Shown here piece by piece: positions 33,340-44,227 of a DNA stretch of 64,000 bases (positions within the stretch are counted from its first letter, which is position 1; the number at the start of each line of letters is the position of its first letter). The position numbers and the translations under genes are program-made. The stretch is from Allomyces macrogynus ATCC 38327 (Eukaryota; Blastocladiomycota; Blastocladiomycetes; Blastocladiales; Blastocladiaceae): positions 964,023 through 1,028,022 of the forward strand of contig GG745339.1 in NCBI GenBank assembly GCA_000151295.1, written 5' to 3'. The notes under the pieces were generated by a model. That model was given only the letters and a program-made list of their open reading frames with translations. It ran no database searches and had not been told where the DNA came from.

Positions 33340-34060
33340 TCACGGCAAACTCTCGCGCGCGCCACCCCACCATTTCAACGTGTCCACGCGACCCGGCGCA
33401 ACCCTTGCAAACCGGTCCAACACGGGCGGGGCACGACGCGGCACCCTTTCGTTCCCATCCGCCGGCCGATCGAGCGGGGCCATGGCAGCGCCATCGACGG
33501 GCGTCGCATTCACGTGCCAGTTCCACCCGTAGACGGTGGCCGACGTGGCCGGGAACGAGTACTTGGCTTCGGGCAAGACGCGACGCACCAGGTGCTTGAC
33601 GTTGTAGCTGACAATGTCCCCCGCGGCACCGTCGGCTGCGCCAATGTGCGTGCGCACCGGATAGAGGGACGCGGAGCCGAGACCCGTCGGGCGGCGGGAC
33701 GAGGTGGACGAGGAGTTGAGGTCGGGGAGCTTGAGGCCGGGACCGTCGGCCGAGGGCGGCTTGGAAGACGCGGAGGAAGATGTGCCGTGCGGGTACTATG
33801 GGGGTATGATGCATGAGGATCCGCGCGGGAGGGGAAGGGAGCGGCAAGGTGCGTACCGGCTGGTCCTTCATAAACGCCCAGTTCTTGGGCCAGTTGGCGG
33901 CACACGCGTACTCGTTGGTGATCATTTGGCGCCTGGAGTGGAAGGTGGCCGGTTAGCCGCGTCCGCGAGCCGACTGATGGTCTAGGATCCCGCACCAAAT
34001 GGCGTCATTGTGGACTTGGTTGTGGATCTTCTGCGCGCGCTTCGACTCGGCGGCCGCCAT
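33340..34060 (-). CDS. CIMIP1: CIMIP1/C20orf85-like ciliary microtubule inner protein
   Basis: Small protein that matches the C20orf85/CIMIP1 family, which binds inside axonemal doublet microtubules. Exons in transcript order, 33996-34060, 33857-33932 and 33340-33795, give 198 residues. The N-terminal box, formed across the first splice, reads NDAIWRQMITNEYACAANWP then KNWAFMKDQP. This equals the (D/N)xIWKxxVxxExxAAxxWxxxWGFL pattern of the family. The C-terminal half has FPATSATVYGWNWHV, corresponding to the YPxTTxxxxGWRS block, and it ends TLKWWGGARESLP, like the family's terminal LxWPxEGxP. A Ser-rich linker of about 45 residues separates the two. It is divergent from the USP gene. The call is from motif order and size. 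Confidence 0.72.
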
Positions 34061-34647
34061 GGTGGTAATTCACGTCGTTCTGACGGCGCGTCGTGGGCGA
34101 GGGTCGTTAATGGTTCGTCGTCGTCGTGCCGCTGCCAGGCGGCGAGATGCAATGGCGCAAGTCGGGTGGAGGTTTGCAGGCGTGTCGCAGCACAAGGACG
34201 TGTCGAGGAAGTTGGCGAGGACCTTGCAGAGAGAAACGGGTGGTGGCGACGTGCCGGCGAGCGAGGCGAGCAAGGGCCGCTCTGGGCTTTTGAGCGTGAT
34301 CATAGTGATCAATCGCGGTCACGTTGTGCAATGTGAGCCGAGCATGAGCCTGATCATTGCGTATCTGACCGTCATCAGCGGTGATCTGCTCCGTTCGCCA
34401 CGTTGCGACCCAACAGACCGAACGAAACCGCGACACCCACACCAATCAACCACCACCGCTCCTCTGTCTCCACGCTTGAGTCCCGCAAACACTTTTCAAC
34501 CTCTGATCCGACGCGCTCGACCCCTTCAACCACAGCCCGCTCTGGCCGCATCCCGCCGTATCGACTCGGCGCTCCGCCGCGCCGCCCAGCAATTGACGCC
34601 AGCACCGACCGTGATCAAGGACCCAACTCGAGCACCCCCGCCTCACC
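34061..34647. promoter_or_regulatory. Divergent promoter interval of the CIMIP1-like and USP genes
   Basis: 587 bp between two divergent start codons. No gene, and no clear RFX X-box, was found by eye. Confidence 0.4.
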
Positions 34648-37136
34648 ATGGCCACGATCCCGCCACCGTCCCTGCCGCTCGACCTCTTCTCCTACGGCAT
34701 GGCCGCCGTCGGCAGCCTGTTTGTGCTCGTGCACGTCAGCCAGTACCTGGCCTCGCGCAAGCGCAAGGCCGACGACGACGCGCCGCTGCCCGCAGGTAAA
34801 GCCAGGCGAAAGGCGCGCGCCAAAACGAGCAGCAAGCACCGCAAGGAGCATGCGTCGACGACGTCGGCATCAGCTGAAGCCGACCCGGCCGAGGCCGTCG
34901 AGGGCGACGAGACGGAGCGGGAGCGGGAGCACGCACCGCAACAGCGGCGCCACGCCCGAGTACGGTTGCGACGATCCCGGCGCGCGCATTGACTCCCGCC
35001 GCTCGCGTGCGGCCTCGTGAACATGGGCAATACCTGTTTCTTCAACTCGGTCGTTCAGGTGCGCTGGACTGCTGGCTGTTAAGCGAGTCGCGCGGTCGTC
35101 GGGTCCCTTCGCGCAAGCTCACGCTCCCAGCTCCCATACTCCAGAGCCTTGCCACGCTCGACGCGCTGCGCGTCTACCTCGACGCCCGCACCGCCGCGAT
35201 TCTCCGCGACGAGGCCCTCGCCGATAGCCCGCACGCCGAGATCCCGATCGGCGTCGCCGCTCGGCACGCGGTCACCCTCGCCCTGCGCTCGACGCTCGCG
35301 GACCTGCGCGTCCCGCGGACCTCCCGCACGTCCATGGCCCCGATGCCGCTAATGCGCGCGCTGAACCGCACCAAGCGCGGCCTACTCAACATGGACCAGC
35401 AGGACGCGCAGGAGCTCTTCCAGGTGCTCATCAGTGCCGTCGCCGACGAGCACGAAGCCGCAGGGAAACGACTGCAGCTAATCCCGTCCCTCGGCGACGC
35501 GCTCGCCGAAGACGAGGACGAGGACGTTGCTGACGCATGGAGTGCCGCGCACCCGCGATCGCGCGCAGCCCAACTCGCGTCCGCTGCCGTGGCCGCACTC
35601 AACGCCCCCATCGCGAACCCCTGCACGGGCATTCTCGCGAGCCGGCTCGCGTGCACCGTGTGTGGGTACACCCCGCCGATTCGGCATTTCCCGTTCAATA
35701 ACCTGTCGCTCGCGCTGCCCGTGCCCTCTGGGTGGTCTGCGGCATCGGGAGTCTCGCTCGACCAGGCGCTCGCCATGTACACGGCGATTGAAACGATTGC
35801 GGACGCGTGCTGCCGGCGGTGCACGTTGCGCGCGGCTGCCGCGGGGCTCGCACGGCAATTGGCGGCCGCGCAGGCGCATGTCGCGAGCGCGGCGGAGACG
35901 GTGCGGAAATTGCAGCTGCAGCAGGCGGCGGCGCCCGGTCGGAATCCTGGGCCGACGACGTCGACGGCGGGGGGAAGGAAGCCGGTCCCCGCAACCACGG
36001 CGGGGCCGGGCAAGCGCCGCACGTCGCATAAGCAAAAGCAGCGCAAGCCGGCACCGCGGTCACCAAGTCCACCACGGGCACGCTCGCCCTCTCCACCGCC
36101 TCCCGCAACCGCAGCCGTTCCACCCGCCGACGACGCACTGCACTCAGCCCGCCGCGCGCACCGTCTCGCCGCCGCGCAAGCCACACACACCGACCGCGCC
36201 GCAATCGCATCCCGGGTGCAAACCGCGCTCGAATGCATCACGCGCGCACTACAAATGCACGATGAGGAAAATACTTTCGCGTGGCCCGCGGAGGCGCTCG
36301 ATGCGGTCAAGGCCGCGCGCGCAGAGACACCACACACGAAACAAATGATGGTCGCGCGCGCGCCGCGCGTCCTCGCACTGCACCTGAACCGGTCGACCGT
36401 CGTGGGTTACCGAGTGATCAAGAACCCGGCGCGCGTGCAGTTGGTGGAAGTGCTGGATTTGGGGAAGGCGTGTACCGCGGGGGATTTGGATACGCATCCG
36501 TTGAGGCCGCTGAGTGCCGGGCTTAATGCTGCAGCCGCCGCGGCGGGGATGGGGGTTCTGTCGCGAGTTCCGCGCCCCGTCGCCCGGCCCGTCGCGCGCG
36601 TCGTCTACGGCCCGATGCTCGCACCGCTCACTCGCCCGCGCGCACCACCCAGTCAACCGGGCCACGCGCTCCCGACCCCGCCGCGGTCGATGCACGGTGG
36701 CAGCGAGTCGCCGTCGCCCGTTTTGGCGCCGACGGTCCCGGCCACACGACGATCCACGGCGGCGGCGGCGCCGCAAGTGCGGTACTTGCTCCAGGCGGTC
36801 GTCGTGCACTATGGCCGGCACGATTCGGGGCACTATGTGGCCTACCGCCGCGCGCCGGCGACGACGCCGGGGGAAGTGTCGCCGTTTTGGTTGCGGGTGT
36901 CGGATGAGAGCGTGGCCGTGGTGCCGAGGCGCGAGGTCTTGGCGTGTGGGACCGACGCGGCGATGGTGTTTTATGAGCGGGTGGATGAGGAGGATGACGA
37001 AGAGGAGGGGGAGGGGGTCGAAGAGGAGGTGGAGGATGCGATGGAGGTGGATTCGCCGGTCCAAGAAACAGTCCCGTTGGTGTCGGCCGGCAGCAGTAGA
37101 GGTGTGTTTGGCGAGATGGTCGAGGAGAGTGAATAA
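34648..37136 (+). CDS. Membrane-anchored ubiquitin-specific protease, USP30/Ubp16-like
   Basis: Cysteine deubiquitinase of the UCH/USP family. The N-terminus has one transmembrane segment (about residues 13-33, GMAAVGSLFVLVHVSQYLAS) followed by KRK and a long basic linker. This is the layout of outer-mitochondrial-membrane USP30 and yeast Ubp16. The Cys box is CGLVNMGNTCFFNSVVQ, then SLATLDALRVYL, MDQQDAQELFQVLISAVADE, and the His box VVHYGRHDSGHYVAY. Exons: N-terminal piece from 34648, core from about 34993 to 35058, and 35145-37136. The N-terminal piece and the Cys box are in the same frame, but TGA at 34990-34992 lies between them. An intron from GTACGG at 34960 would remove it, yet no AG acceptor exists before the Cys box. 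The acidic C-terminus ends with an AATAAA overlapping the stop. Confidence 0.8.
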
Positions 37137-37137
37137 A
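37132..37137 (+). terminator. AATAAA overlapping the USP stop codon
   Basis: The hexamer contains the TAA stop (37134-37136). This is an unusually tight arrangement if it is the active polyadenylation signal. Confidence 0.45.
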
Positions 37138-38895
37138 AATGGGGGTCGGTTTCGTTTTGCTCCAATATGACATTGGGAGGTTTGAGGCCGTCAAGTCTCC
37201 GTGGCCATTCCTCACGGGACGCCGACAAGACTATCGGGTCCACAAATCAAAAGATGATCATTGTTGTCATTTTGTCCTCCCGGAAAAGAGCGTGTTGGTC
37301 CTGGAGCTGATCAGGTGCAGATGAGGGGTTGGTTTCGTGTGCATGCCGTCATCCACCAACTCTCGAATGCGGGTGGAAACAAGCCAAACGCATCAGCGAC
37401 GCACCAGATCAAATTCATTTTTTGCACATCGAAATTCATGGCATCACGCTCATACATGGCCCAATTTGTGCTCTTGCCCGATCATGGGTTGGCATGGCAG
37501 CACGTCGTTTCACGGCAGGCCGGGTTGCCTGCAAAAAGACTCGTCTGAATGGGCCGCACCCGGAAAATAAATCATGCTTGGATCAGACGATTGTGCCAGC
37601 CACTCAATCGTATCGGCAAAATCACGCGAGGCGTTCGTGGTGCAACCATGGACGAGCGCGTCAACATATTCTTTGTGGAACAGCCCCTCTACCGGCTCGA
37701 CCAGCACGTTAACAGCAGCATGAGCCTTGGGCTGGTTCAAGTCATGGACATGACTCACCAAGAACTGGTCCACGCGGTTCATCATATCCTCTTGCTGGAA
37801 ACTTGCATCGGAAAGAATCGAGAACGAATCAATTTCCTGGTCCTGGTCGAGCGTGCCAACAGCGGCCAGGTCGCATCTTCCTCGCTCTGGTGCATTTCGA
37901 GCAATCTGTGGATGCCGAGCTCGAGGACCGCCGCTTGCCCGTCTAAATTAATGGGGATGATTGGGATGAGCATTCTTAGTAATGTCTTGTGGTGTTCAAT
38001 TGAATTTTCCAAGAGGAGACAGACCTCGGTCAAACCGTTTGAAAACGTTCAAGAGTGAACATGGTCTTGCGCATCAATGGTGGGTGACAAGAGTCACTTC
38101 GATTACTGAGAAGCGTTTTTTGGGAAATCTTCTCCTTTGTTCCTTTGTGGTGGCGTTCGTCTTTCCGTCAAGCGACGTTGCGATGCACCCTTACGATGTT
38201 ATGTGTTTCGATTTGGACACGAATGTCAGGCTGCGAAGTGCAACTTGAGACGCTCACATGTCGCGCAACCAGATTCATTTGAGCCCCTCCTCGGCAGCCT
38301 CGACAACGCAGAGACGGACATCATTATTGGAGACGTTTCTTCAGTCGTTGAAAAATGCCAAGCACGCGCTCTCCTCTACTACATTTTGACACCCGCCCGC
38401 CCGTCACGCAACACATCCGCCGACTCAAAACTGGTTCATATGCCAAAAAAAAAAAATCCATCCACCATGCATCACGCGCCACCATCCGTACGCCGTCCTG
38501 ACGCTCCTCCTCGCCGGTCACCTCCACCTCCACCGGTTGCCGCGCCCGGGAACAACTGCCCCCACGCGGCAGCAGCCGCTGCCGCTGCCCCTGGCGCCGC
38601 GTTTGGACCGCGCCTTCCCGCATGCGGCGCGCGCGGTAACGGCCTGTCGCGGTCTCGGTCTCGGTCACGGTCACGGTCCCGTGCCATTGCCGGCGGCCGC
38701 GCGGGGAGCGGCAAACTCGAAGAGGAGGACGGGTCACGGCGTAACGGGGCGGGTCGAGCAGATGGTCCTGGTGGTGCAGGTGCGGATGCAGGTGGCGAGT
38801 CGCGTGGGGTCGCCGGGCCGCCGAACAGGACGCGCTCGAGCGTGGGTTCCGAGTGCGGGGAAGGGGCTAAGGTAGGAGGCAGGCAGGAATGAGGG
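37138..38895. other. AT-richer, gene-poor 1.8 kb stretch with one possible minus-strand gene remnant
   Basis: Base composition is visibly less GC-rich than the flanks. On the minus strand, 37782-38033 reads LLENSIEHHKTLLRMLIPII and ELGIHRLLEMHQSEED. In another frame 37510-37840 reads TLDQDQEIDSFSILSDASFQ, QEDMMNRVDQFLVSHVHD and VNVLVEPVEGLFHKEYVDAL. These stretches look protein-like, but I recognise no family and could not join them with confident splice sites. They may be a small unidentified gene or a decayed one. 38040-38895 shows nothing else. Confidence 0.35.
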
Positions 38896-39726
38896 TCACG
38901 CGGGGAACGGGAGGGGGGAATCCGGTGGCGGTGACGACGGACCGGGCGAGGTCGTGGGCGGGGCAGGGGACGATCTCGCGTCACCCGCGGAACTCGTGCT
39001 TGGTGGAAGTGCCGTGATCGATGACGTTGATGACGATGAAGGGAGTCGTGACCGCGGGATGCGGTCTGGGCGACGTGATGGGGGTGGTGGCAGGGCGAGC
39101 GGTTTTCTGGCCGGTGCAGCCGCGGCAGCGGCGCGCGCGGGCGGTGCTGGTGGGACTGGCGGTAACGGAATCGCAACGTGCTCCGAGTGTGATCGCGGTG
39201 CCGGTGCAAGTTCGTGCGTCGGTTCCGGCGGTGGGACGGGGGGTCTCGGCTCGGATTGCGCCTGCGCGACCATGTGCGAAATCGCCAGCAATTCCAGATG
39301 CTGTAAGCGAGCGAGTGTCGCATCGAGCGCGCGAATCTGATCGCGCAGGGCGTCGACGGGAGACCGGTCCGTCGACTCGTCTTCGACATCGTCGTCGTCA
39401 AACACTTCGCCGTCCTCGCGCTCGTCCATATCCACGTCGTTGTCTGGCGATACCGGCGGCGGTAGGACAGCAAGGTACTTGCGCGGCGCCAGAATAATGG
39501 GCGGGCCGGCGAGGTCGGTCGCGGAGAAGCGCGCGCGCATGGCGGCTTTCCGGTGCCGCTTGCGCGCGAGCCTGGCGTCGTATTCGCGCGCGACGAGCTG
39601 GTCGAGCTTGGTGCGCAGGACGTGCACGCGTAACTTGGCGGCCAAGGTGGGTGAGGTCGGGCCGCGGTCCCAAAAGGCGCCGTGGTGCCGTACAGGTGCC
39701 GACGACTTGCCGCGCGACGACTTCAT
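38896..39726 (-). CDS. Unrecognised basic/acidic protein (276 residues)
   Basis: A single frame from ATG 39726, MKSSRGKSSAPVRHHGAFWD. The first 80 residues are basic and helical (LRVHVLRTKLDQLVAREYDA, RLARKRHRKAAMRARF). Next comes an acidic patch (DVDMDEREDGEVFDDDDVED), then a helix (VDALRDQIRALDATLARLQH), then about 130 residues of Pro/Ser/Ala low complexity. The frame stays open far upstream of the ATG, so the start rests on the end of high-GC3 coding character and the AACTACCATG context. Probably nuclear, given the basic stretches; this is inference. No known domain. Confidence 0.5.
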   Translation of the reverse strand: MKSSRGKSSAPVRHHGAFWDRGPTSPTLAAKLRVHVLRTKLDQLVAREYDARLARKRHRKAAMRARFSATDLAGPPIILAPRKYLAVLPPPVSPDNDVDMDEREDGEVFDDDDVEDESTDRSPVDALRDQIRALDATLARLQHLELLAISHMVAQAQSEPRPPVPPPEPTHELAPAPRSHSEHVAIPLPPVPPAPPARAAAAAAPARKPLALPPPPSRRPDRIPRSRLPSSSSTSSITALPPSTSSAGDARSSPAPPTTSPGPSSPPPDSPLPFPA

Positions 39727-40023
39727 GGTAGTGGTGCGTGGTGTGCGGGTGCAGTGCGGGTAGTTGGATGTGCGTGCGGGTCGCTGGTAGTGAGGAAATT
39801 GATGGCCGGTGCAGGAGCGGTGCAGGAGAAGAACGGTGGGAGCAAAATCAGCGTCAGCGATGGTGGAAGGCAACCACCTCACCCGTCTGCCAGAGCTTTC
39901 ACTGTACCAACCGCACCGCGTTTGGTTAGTCGGCCACGGGGAGGGCGTAAGCAAAACGACGCGCGATCGGTCGCTCCTCCCGTGCCCGACACGATCACGC
40001 CGATTTGGGCAAAGGTCGCGCGC

Positions 40024-41061
40024 ATGGCCGTGCTCCACCTCCCGGCTCGGTCGACGGCACGACTCGCCGCGCTCGCCAATCACATCCAACCCACCCAGCC
40101 ACTGCAACACGCTCGACGCCACTGGCTGCATTCGACAATAATTGCGGCAAGCATGAAGGTCTACCCGGTGCCGTGCCTCAAGGACAATTACGCCTACGTG
40201 CTCGTCGACGAGACGACCGGGCAGGGTGTGTAAGCGTGCTCGCGTGGTTGCCCGCTGGTGGTCACCCATCCAACTTTGATAGCGGTTTCTGATCGCGAGT
40301 GATCCATGAACAGCGGCCGTCGTCGACCCGGTCACGCCCGCCAAGGTGGCCGAGAAAGTGCGCGAGCTCGGCGTCCACGTACAGGCCCTGCTGTACGTTG
40401 CTTCTTGTCGCGACAACGGCCACTGCCATGGCAACTGACTGGCGCGTGCCCCCCAAATAGCACGACACACCACCACTGGGACCACGCTGGCGGCAACGCA
40501 GAATTCGTCACGCTCTTCCCGCACCTCAAGACGCGCGTCGTTGGTGGCGACGACCGGATCGGCGCGCTCACGCAGAAAATCAGCGACGGCGCCACGCTCT
40601 CTGTCGGTACAATCCAAGTCCGCGCGATCGCGACGCCGTGCCACACGACCGGGTCCATCAGCTACTACTGCACGCACGGCACCGACCAGCGTGCCGTGTT
40701 CACGGGCGACACGTTGTTTCTCGCCGGGTGCGGCCGGTTCTTTGAGGGTACCGCCGCAGAAATGCACGCGAGTCTCGGCAAGCTCGCGCAGTTGCCCGTT
40801 GACACGAAGGTGTACTGCGGGCACGAGTACACGAGCAGTAACTTGGCGTTTGCGCAACATGTGGAGCCGGCGAATCAGGAGATTGCGCGCCGGATCAAGT
40901 GGGGTCAAGAGAATGCCGTGTCGGTGCCGGGCACGATCGGCGAGGAGTTGCAGACGAATCCGTTTATGCGCACGGGGGAGGTGAGCGTGCAGCAGGCGAC
41001 GGGCGAGACGGAGGCGGTGGCGGCCATGGGCAAGCTGCGCGAGATGAAGAACGCGTTTTGA
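40024..41061 (+). CDS. GLO2: Hydroxyacylglutathione hydrolase (glyoxalase II), dual-start
   Basis: Metallo-beta-lactamase-fold thioesterase that hydrolyses S-D-lactoylglutathione in methylglyoxal detoxification. Three exons (40024-40225, 40314-40392, 40461-41061) give 293 residues from the upstream ATG. Motifs: MKVYPVPCLKDNYAYVLVDE, VVDPVTPAKVAEKV, the metal motif TTHHHWDHAGGN assembled across the last splice, TPCHTTGSISYY, FTGDTLFLAGCGRFFEG and VYCGHEYTSSNLAFA. All match the HAGH family. ATG 40153 starts the usual cytosolic form (250 residues). ATG 40024, in frame, adds 43 residues rich in Arg, Ala, Ser and Leu without acids, a likely mitochondrial presequence. Human HAGH also makes two forms by alternative initiation. 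Donors are GTGTGT and GTACGT. Confidence 0.95.
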
Positions 41062-41551
41062 TGGACGGGCGCGCTGTGGCGCGTAGTAACGTTGGGCGTG
41101 GCCTCGATTTTGGGGGCAACCGATCAAAGCTGTGTTTGTTCTTCACGGTGTCCTCTGCTTTGAATCTCGGGCGGGTCCTCGCGCGCCGGCAACCGCGGCC
41201 GCGGTGGCGGCGGATCGGGGCAAGGTTGGAGGTGGGGGAGCGTGCGACTGCTGCCGAGGGAGTCACTTGTCCTGGGCCAAGTTCGAGCCGGAGGCGGTGT
41301 GCGCGACAGGTGTGACAGGACGAGCCGACGGCGTGGCCTGCCCACGGCCAGGCCGGCAGCGTCGAAGCCGAACGCAAGCGAATCAACAGCGCCAACGTCC
41401 CCACGGTTCCAGGACCACAAACAACGGCACACGAACAGACCCCGGGCGACCGAAACATGCCGCCACGGTGCTAGGCGACCAACGGGGCCGCCCCGGTCGG
41501 GCGAACAGCTCAAGCACCCGCACAAGTGAGTCTCCTCCACCCGACGACACC
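41062..41551. other. Intergenic/leader interval before the F-box gene
   Basis: About 490 bp. The F-box frame is open through most of it, but without an ATG in good context after the glyoxalase II stop except one at 41132. I treat the interval as promoter and leader. Confidence 0.4.
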
Positions 41552-44076
41552 ATGCCCGCCGCCAGCAAGCCCGGCTCGACCGCTGCCAATGCAGCTCCCA
41601 CTGCAGCAACAACAACAGCAACAACAACAGCAACAACAGCAACAGTCATGACCTCGACCACCTCCACTTCCATCGCCGTCACTGGCCTGCGCTCGCGCAA
41701 GCGCCCGCGCTCGCCCATCCTGGCGGCACCCACCACCAAGGACGCCAAGGACGCCGTCGACGAGCACCCGCGCCGCAAACAGCGCACGGCTGCCCCCACG
41801 CGCGCCTCCACCTCGCGCCCGCCCGTCTCGCTCGAACTCGACTTTGACGAGCCCGACGCGCACGACCCCTTCAACACGGCCGTGCCGGCCCCGCGCGCCA
41901 AGCGCAACGAGCACCCGGACGCCGGCAAGACCCCTGCAAAGTACCAGCCGGGCGCACGCATCGCTGCGCGCCGCCGCGTCCCGCTCGCGCCGCGTGCCGC
42001 TCAACCGAGTACACGCAGCGTTTCCCGTAAGCGGAATGCCGTTGCCGTTGCCGAAAAACAGGAGGAGCAGCCGGATTGGCCGCCGTCACCCGCCAAGACG
42101 TCCCCACCCGCAGTCGCCAAACGCGCGAACTCGGTCGTCTCGGTGGCCTCGTCGCGGGACGGGGCGCAGGAAAACGTGGCCCCACCGTGCCTGGAAACAC
42201 TCCCGACCCCTGTGCTACGGCGCGTCGCGCGGTACCTCCGTCGTCGCGCAACCCTGTCGGCACTCGCCCGGTGCTCGCACACGCTCTTTGACCAGATCGG
42301 TCCGTGCCTCTGGGCCGACCCGTGGGACGTGCACCAACCGGGAGCCTGGGAACGGATGGTCGCTGACGAGCGGCTCGCCCTGATGCTCACTGAACCCGGA
42401 ACCCACCCGGTCGGCGCCGATTACGCGCAGTGGGTGTGCACGCCCACGTCGGCGCACCCGGGCGAGTGGTTGCGTCGTGCTGGTCGGGATGCGGGCACCC
42501 CACCGCCGGCACCGCTCACGCTGATCACGTCGCTCGACTTGGTCCTTGACCGGCACCGCGCGCGCAACTGGCTCGAGGACGCGCCGACCATCAAGGCGCT
42601 CGTCGTGAATGCTGCCATGGAAAAGTACCGCCGCCGGTTCCCAAAACCGTTCATGGAGTTGGTCGCCGCGCAGTTTGCGCACCTCGAACGGTTGCATATT
42701 GATGCCGCGCAGCCGTTTTTCAAACCCTTGGCCGACCTGGTCGAGACGGACGGCGCGACTTGGCACCACGCGATCAAGGACGTGCGGTTCACGTGCCACT
42801 TGACGGCGCCCGCTGAAACCGAGTTCTTGGCCACGTTCCTGCGCAGTTGTCCGGATTTGCAGTCGCTGTCATTGACCGTGCAGAACGCGGCCACGGCCGC
42901 GACCTTGGCCCCACTTGCCACTGTCGCACCGCAACTCACGCAGTTGCGCCGGTGCCACTTAATCCCGCCCGACGACTCGGTCTCGCAATCCGGGTCCCTC
43001 GCGCGGTTCCTCGTCGATTTCTTCACGGCCTTGCCGAAACTTGCCGGCGGCACCTCGAACTGTACCCGAGCTCCGGGTACTCGCGGGTCGCGGTACTTCA
43101 CGTCCTTTACCCTCTGTCCTTCGAACCCGAACGCGACGCCATGCGCATTCACCGCCTGACCTTATGGCTGCCGCCCGTCGCGACGACCCTCGCACACCCG
43201 GCGGTCCTCGCCGTCATGGCCGCGACAGTCTCGGACCACACGGTCCAAATCGACCTGCAATCCGCGTGGCACTTCCCGAGCCCGGCCATGCCCGTGCTCC
43301 CCTTTGCCGGCGCTGACGCGATGCCGTGGATGCGCATGCCCGTGGGCCCCACCCCGCACCAGCTCCTGTCGCACGCGGCGGCCGTGCCCGCGCCGATTCC
43401 GTCGGCCCCGTACCCGGCACTCGACGGCGCATGGACTGCGGCCCTGATCGACGCCGCACCCAACGTGCGCGTGCTCAACCTCCCATCGCTTCTCGTCTCG
43501 CCCGCCCTGAAGCACTTGCGCGACTTGGCCGCACTCGAATCTCTCGAACACGTGACGCTCGGACTCGCCTTACCTGGCCCGCCACCGGGCCACCCGCCCG
43601 CGGGGTCGCATCCGGACACGTTCGCGTCCGCCGCGTCTAGTCAGCGTCGGGCCGCGCGTGCGGTCGCGCCGCACGCGGCGTACGCGGAAATGGCACTGCA
43701 CGTGCACCACTTGATTGAGCGCGGTCCGCGGTCGCTCAAGTCGGTGGCCTGGATGTCGTTGCCGTTACTCGCAGGCGAGAATATGGTGTTTCACACGTAC
43801 CAGTCGGCGTTTGCCAGGGGGAAGTCCGGCGCGCGGTCGGTGACGGCGGGGATCGGGCCGTTGTTGTTGTATGAGGAGATTGAGGCCGGGTGGGCGTTTT
43901 GCTCGCTGGGGGCGCACGCGGTGCATCATATTCGAAGGGAGATGGAGAGGGGAGAGAAGATGGGAGGAGTGGGGGAGGTTGGGGTCGCGCCACTGGTGGT
44001 CATGTCGTCGTCGCCGGGACCGAGTTCGCCGTCGGTAAGGGGGAGGAGGGGGAGGGGTGCGAACGTGTTGCGGTGA
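41552..44076 (+). CDS. F-box-like protein with leucine-rich C-terminal region (frameshift in sequence)
   Basis: Probable substrate adaptor of an SCF ubiquitin ligase. After about 210 disordered residues there is an F-box-like helix set: LETLPTPVLRRVARYLRRRA, TLSALARCSHTLFDQIGPCL. A long helical/leucine-rich region follows (VAAQFAHLERLHIDAAQPFF, SCPDLQSLSLTVQNAATAAT), typical of F-box proteins that compare rank positions. The frame shifts by one base near 43045-43055. Upstream coding ends at VDFFTALPKL, and downstream coding resumes with HLELYPSSGYSRVAVLHVLY in the next frame to the stop at 44076. No intron fits there, so this is either a sequence error or a real mutation. The start at 41552 is a choice. 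A threonine/alanine-rich run encoded by ACA/GCA triplets follows it. Confidence 0.65.
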
Positions 44077-44227
44077 AATGGGCAGCGCGGTGGTTCGGTG
44101 GTGGAGCCAGAGTATTGTATTTCGAATACAGGTTTGGGTATTTTTGTTTCCGACATCCTTCTCCACGGCTCCCGTCTACCACCCATGCAATGTCAAAGGA
44201 GGCATTGGAACGCTTCCCACCTCCTTC

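Noticed and set aside
40420..40440. X-box-like sequence (GCCATGGCAAC) suggestive of RFX control of ciliary genes
   Set aside because: It lies inside a glyoxalase II intron, not upstream of any of the three ciliary genes, and no comparable site was seen before those genes.
39727..41127. Very long minus-strand open frame continuing upstream of the 276-residue protein and across glyoxalase II
   Set aside because: It overlaps clearly coding glyoxalase II exons on the other strand. Long antisense frames are common in GC-rich genes.
41590..41650. ACA/GCA triplet run as an independent microsatellite or mobile element end
   Set aside because: It is within the F-box reading frame and encodes a Thr/Ala run; no inverted repeats or target duplication are visible.
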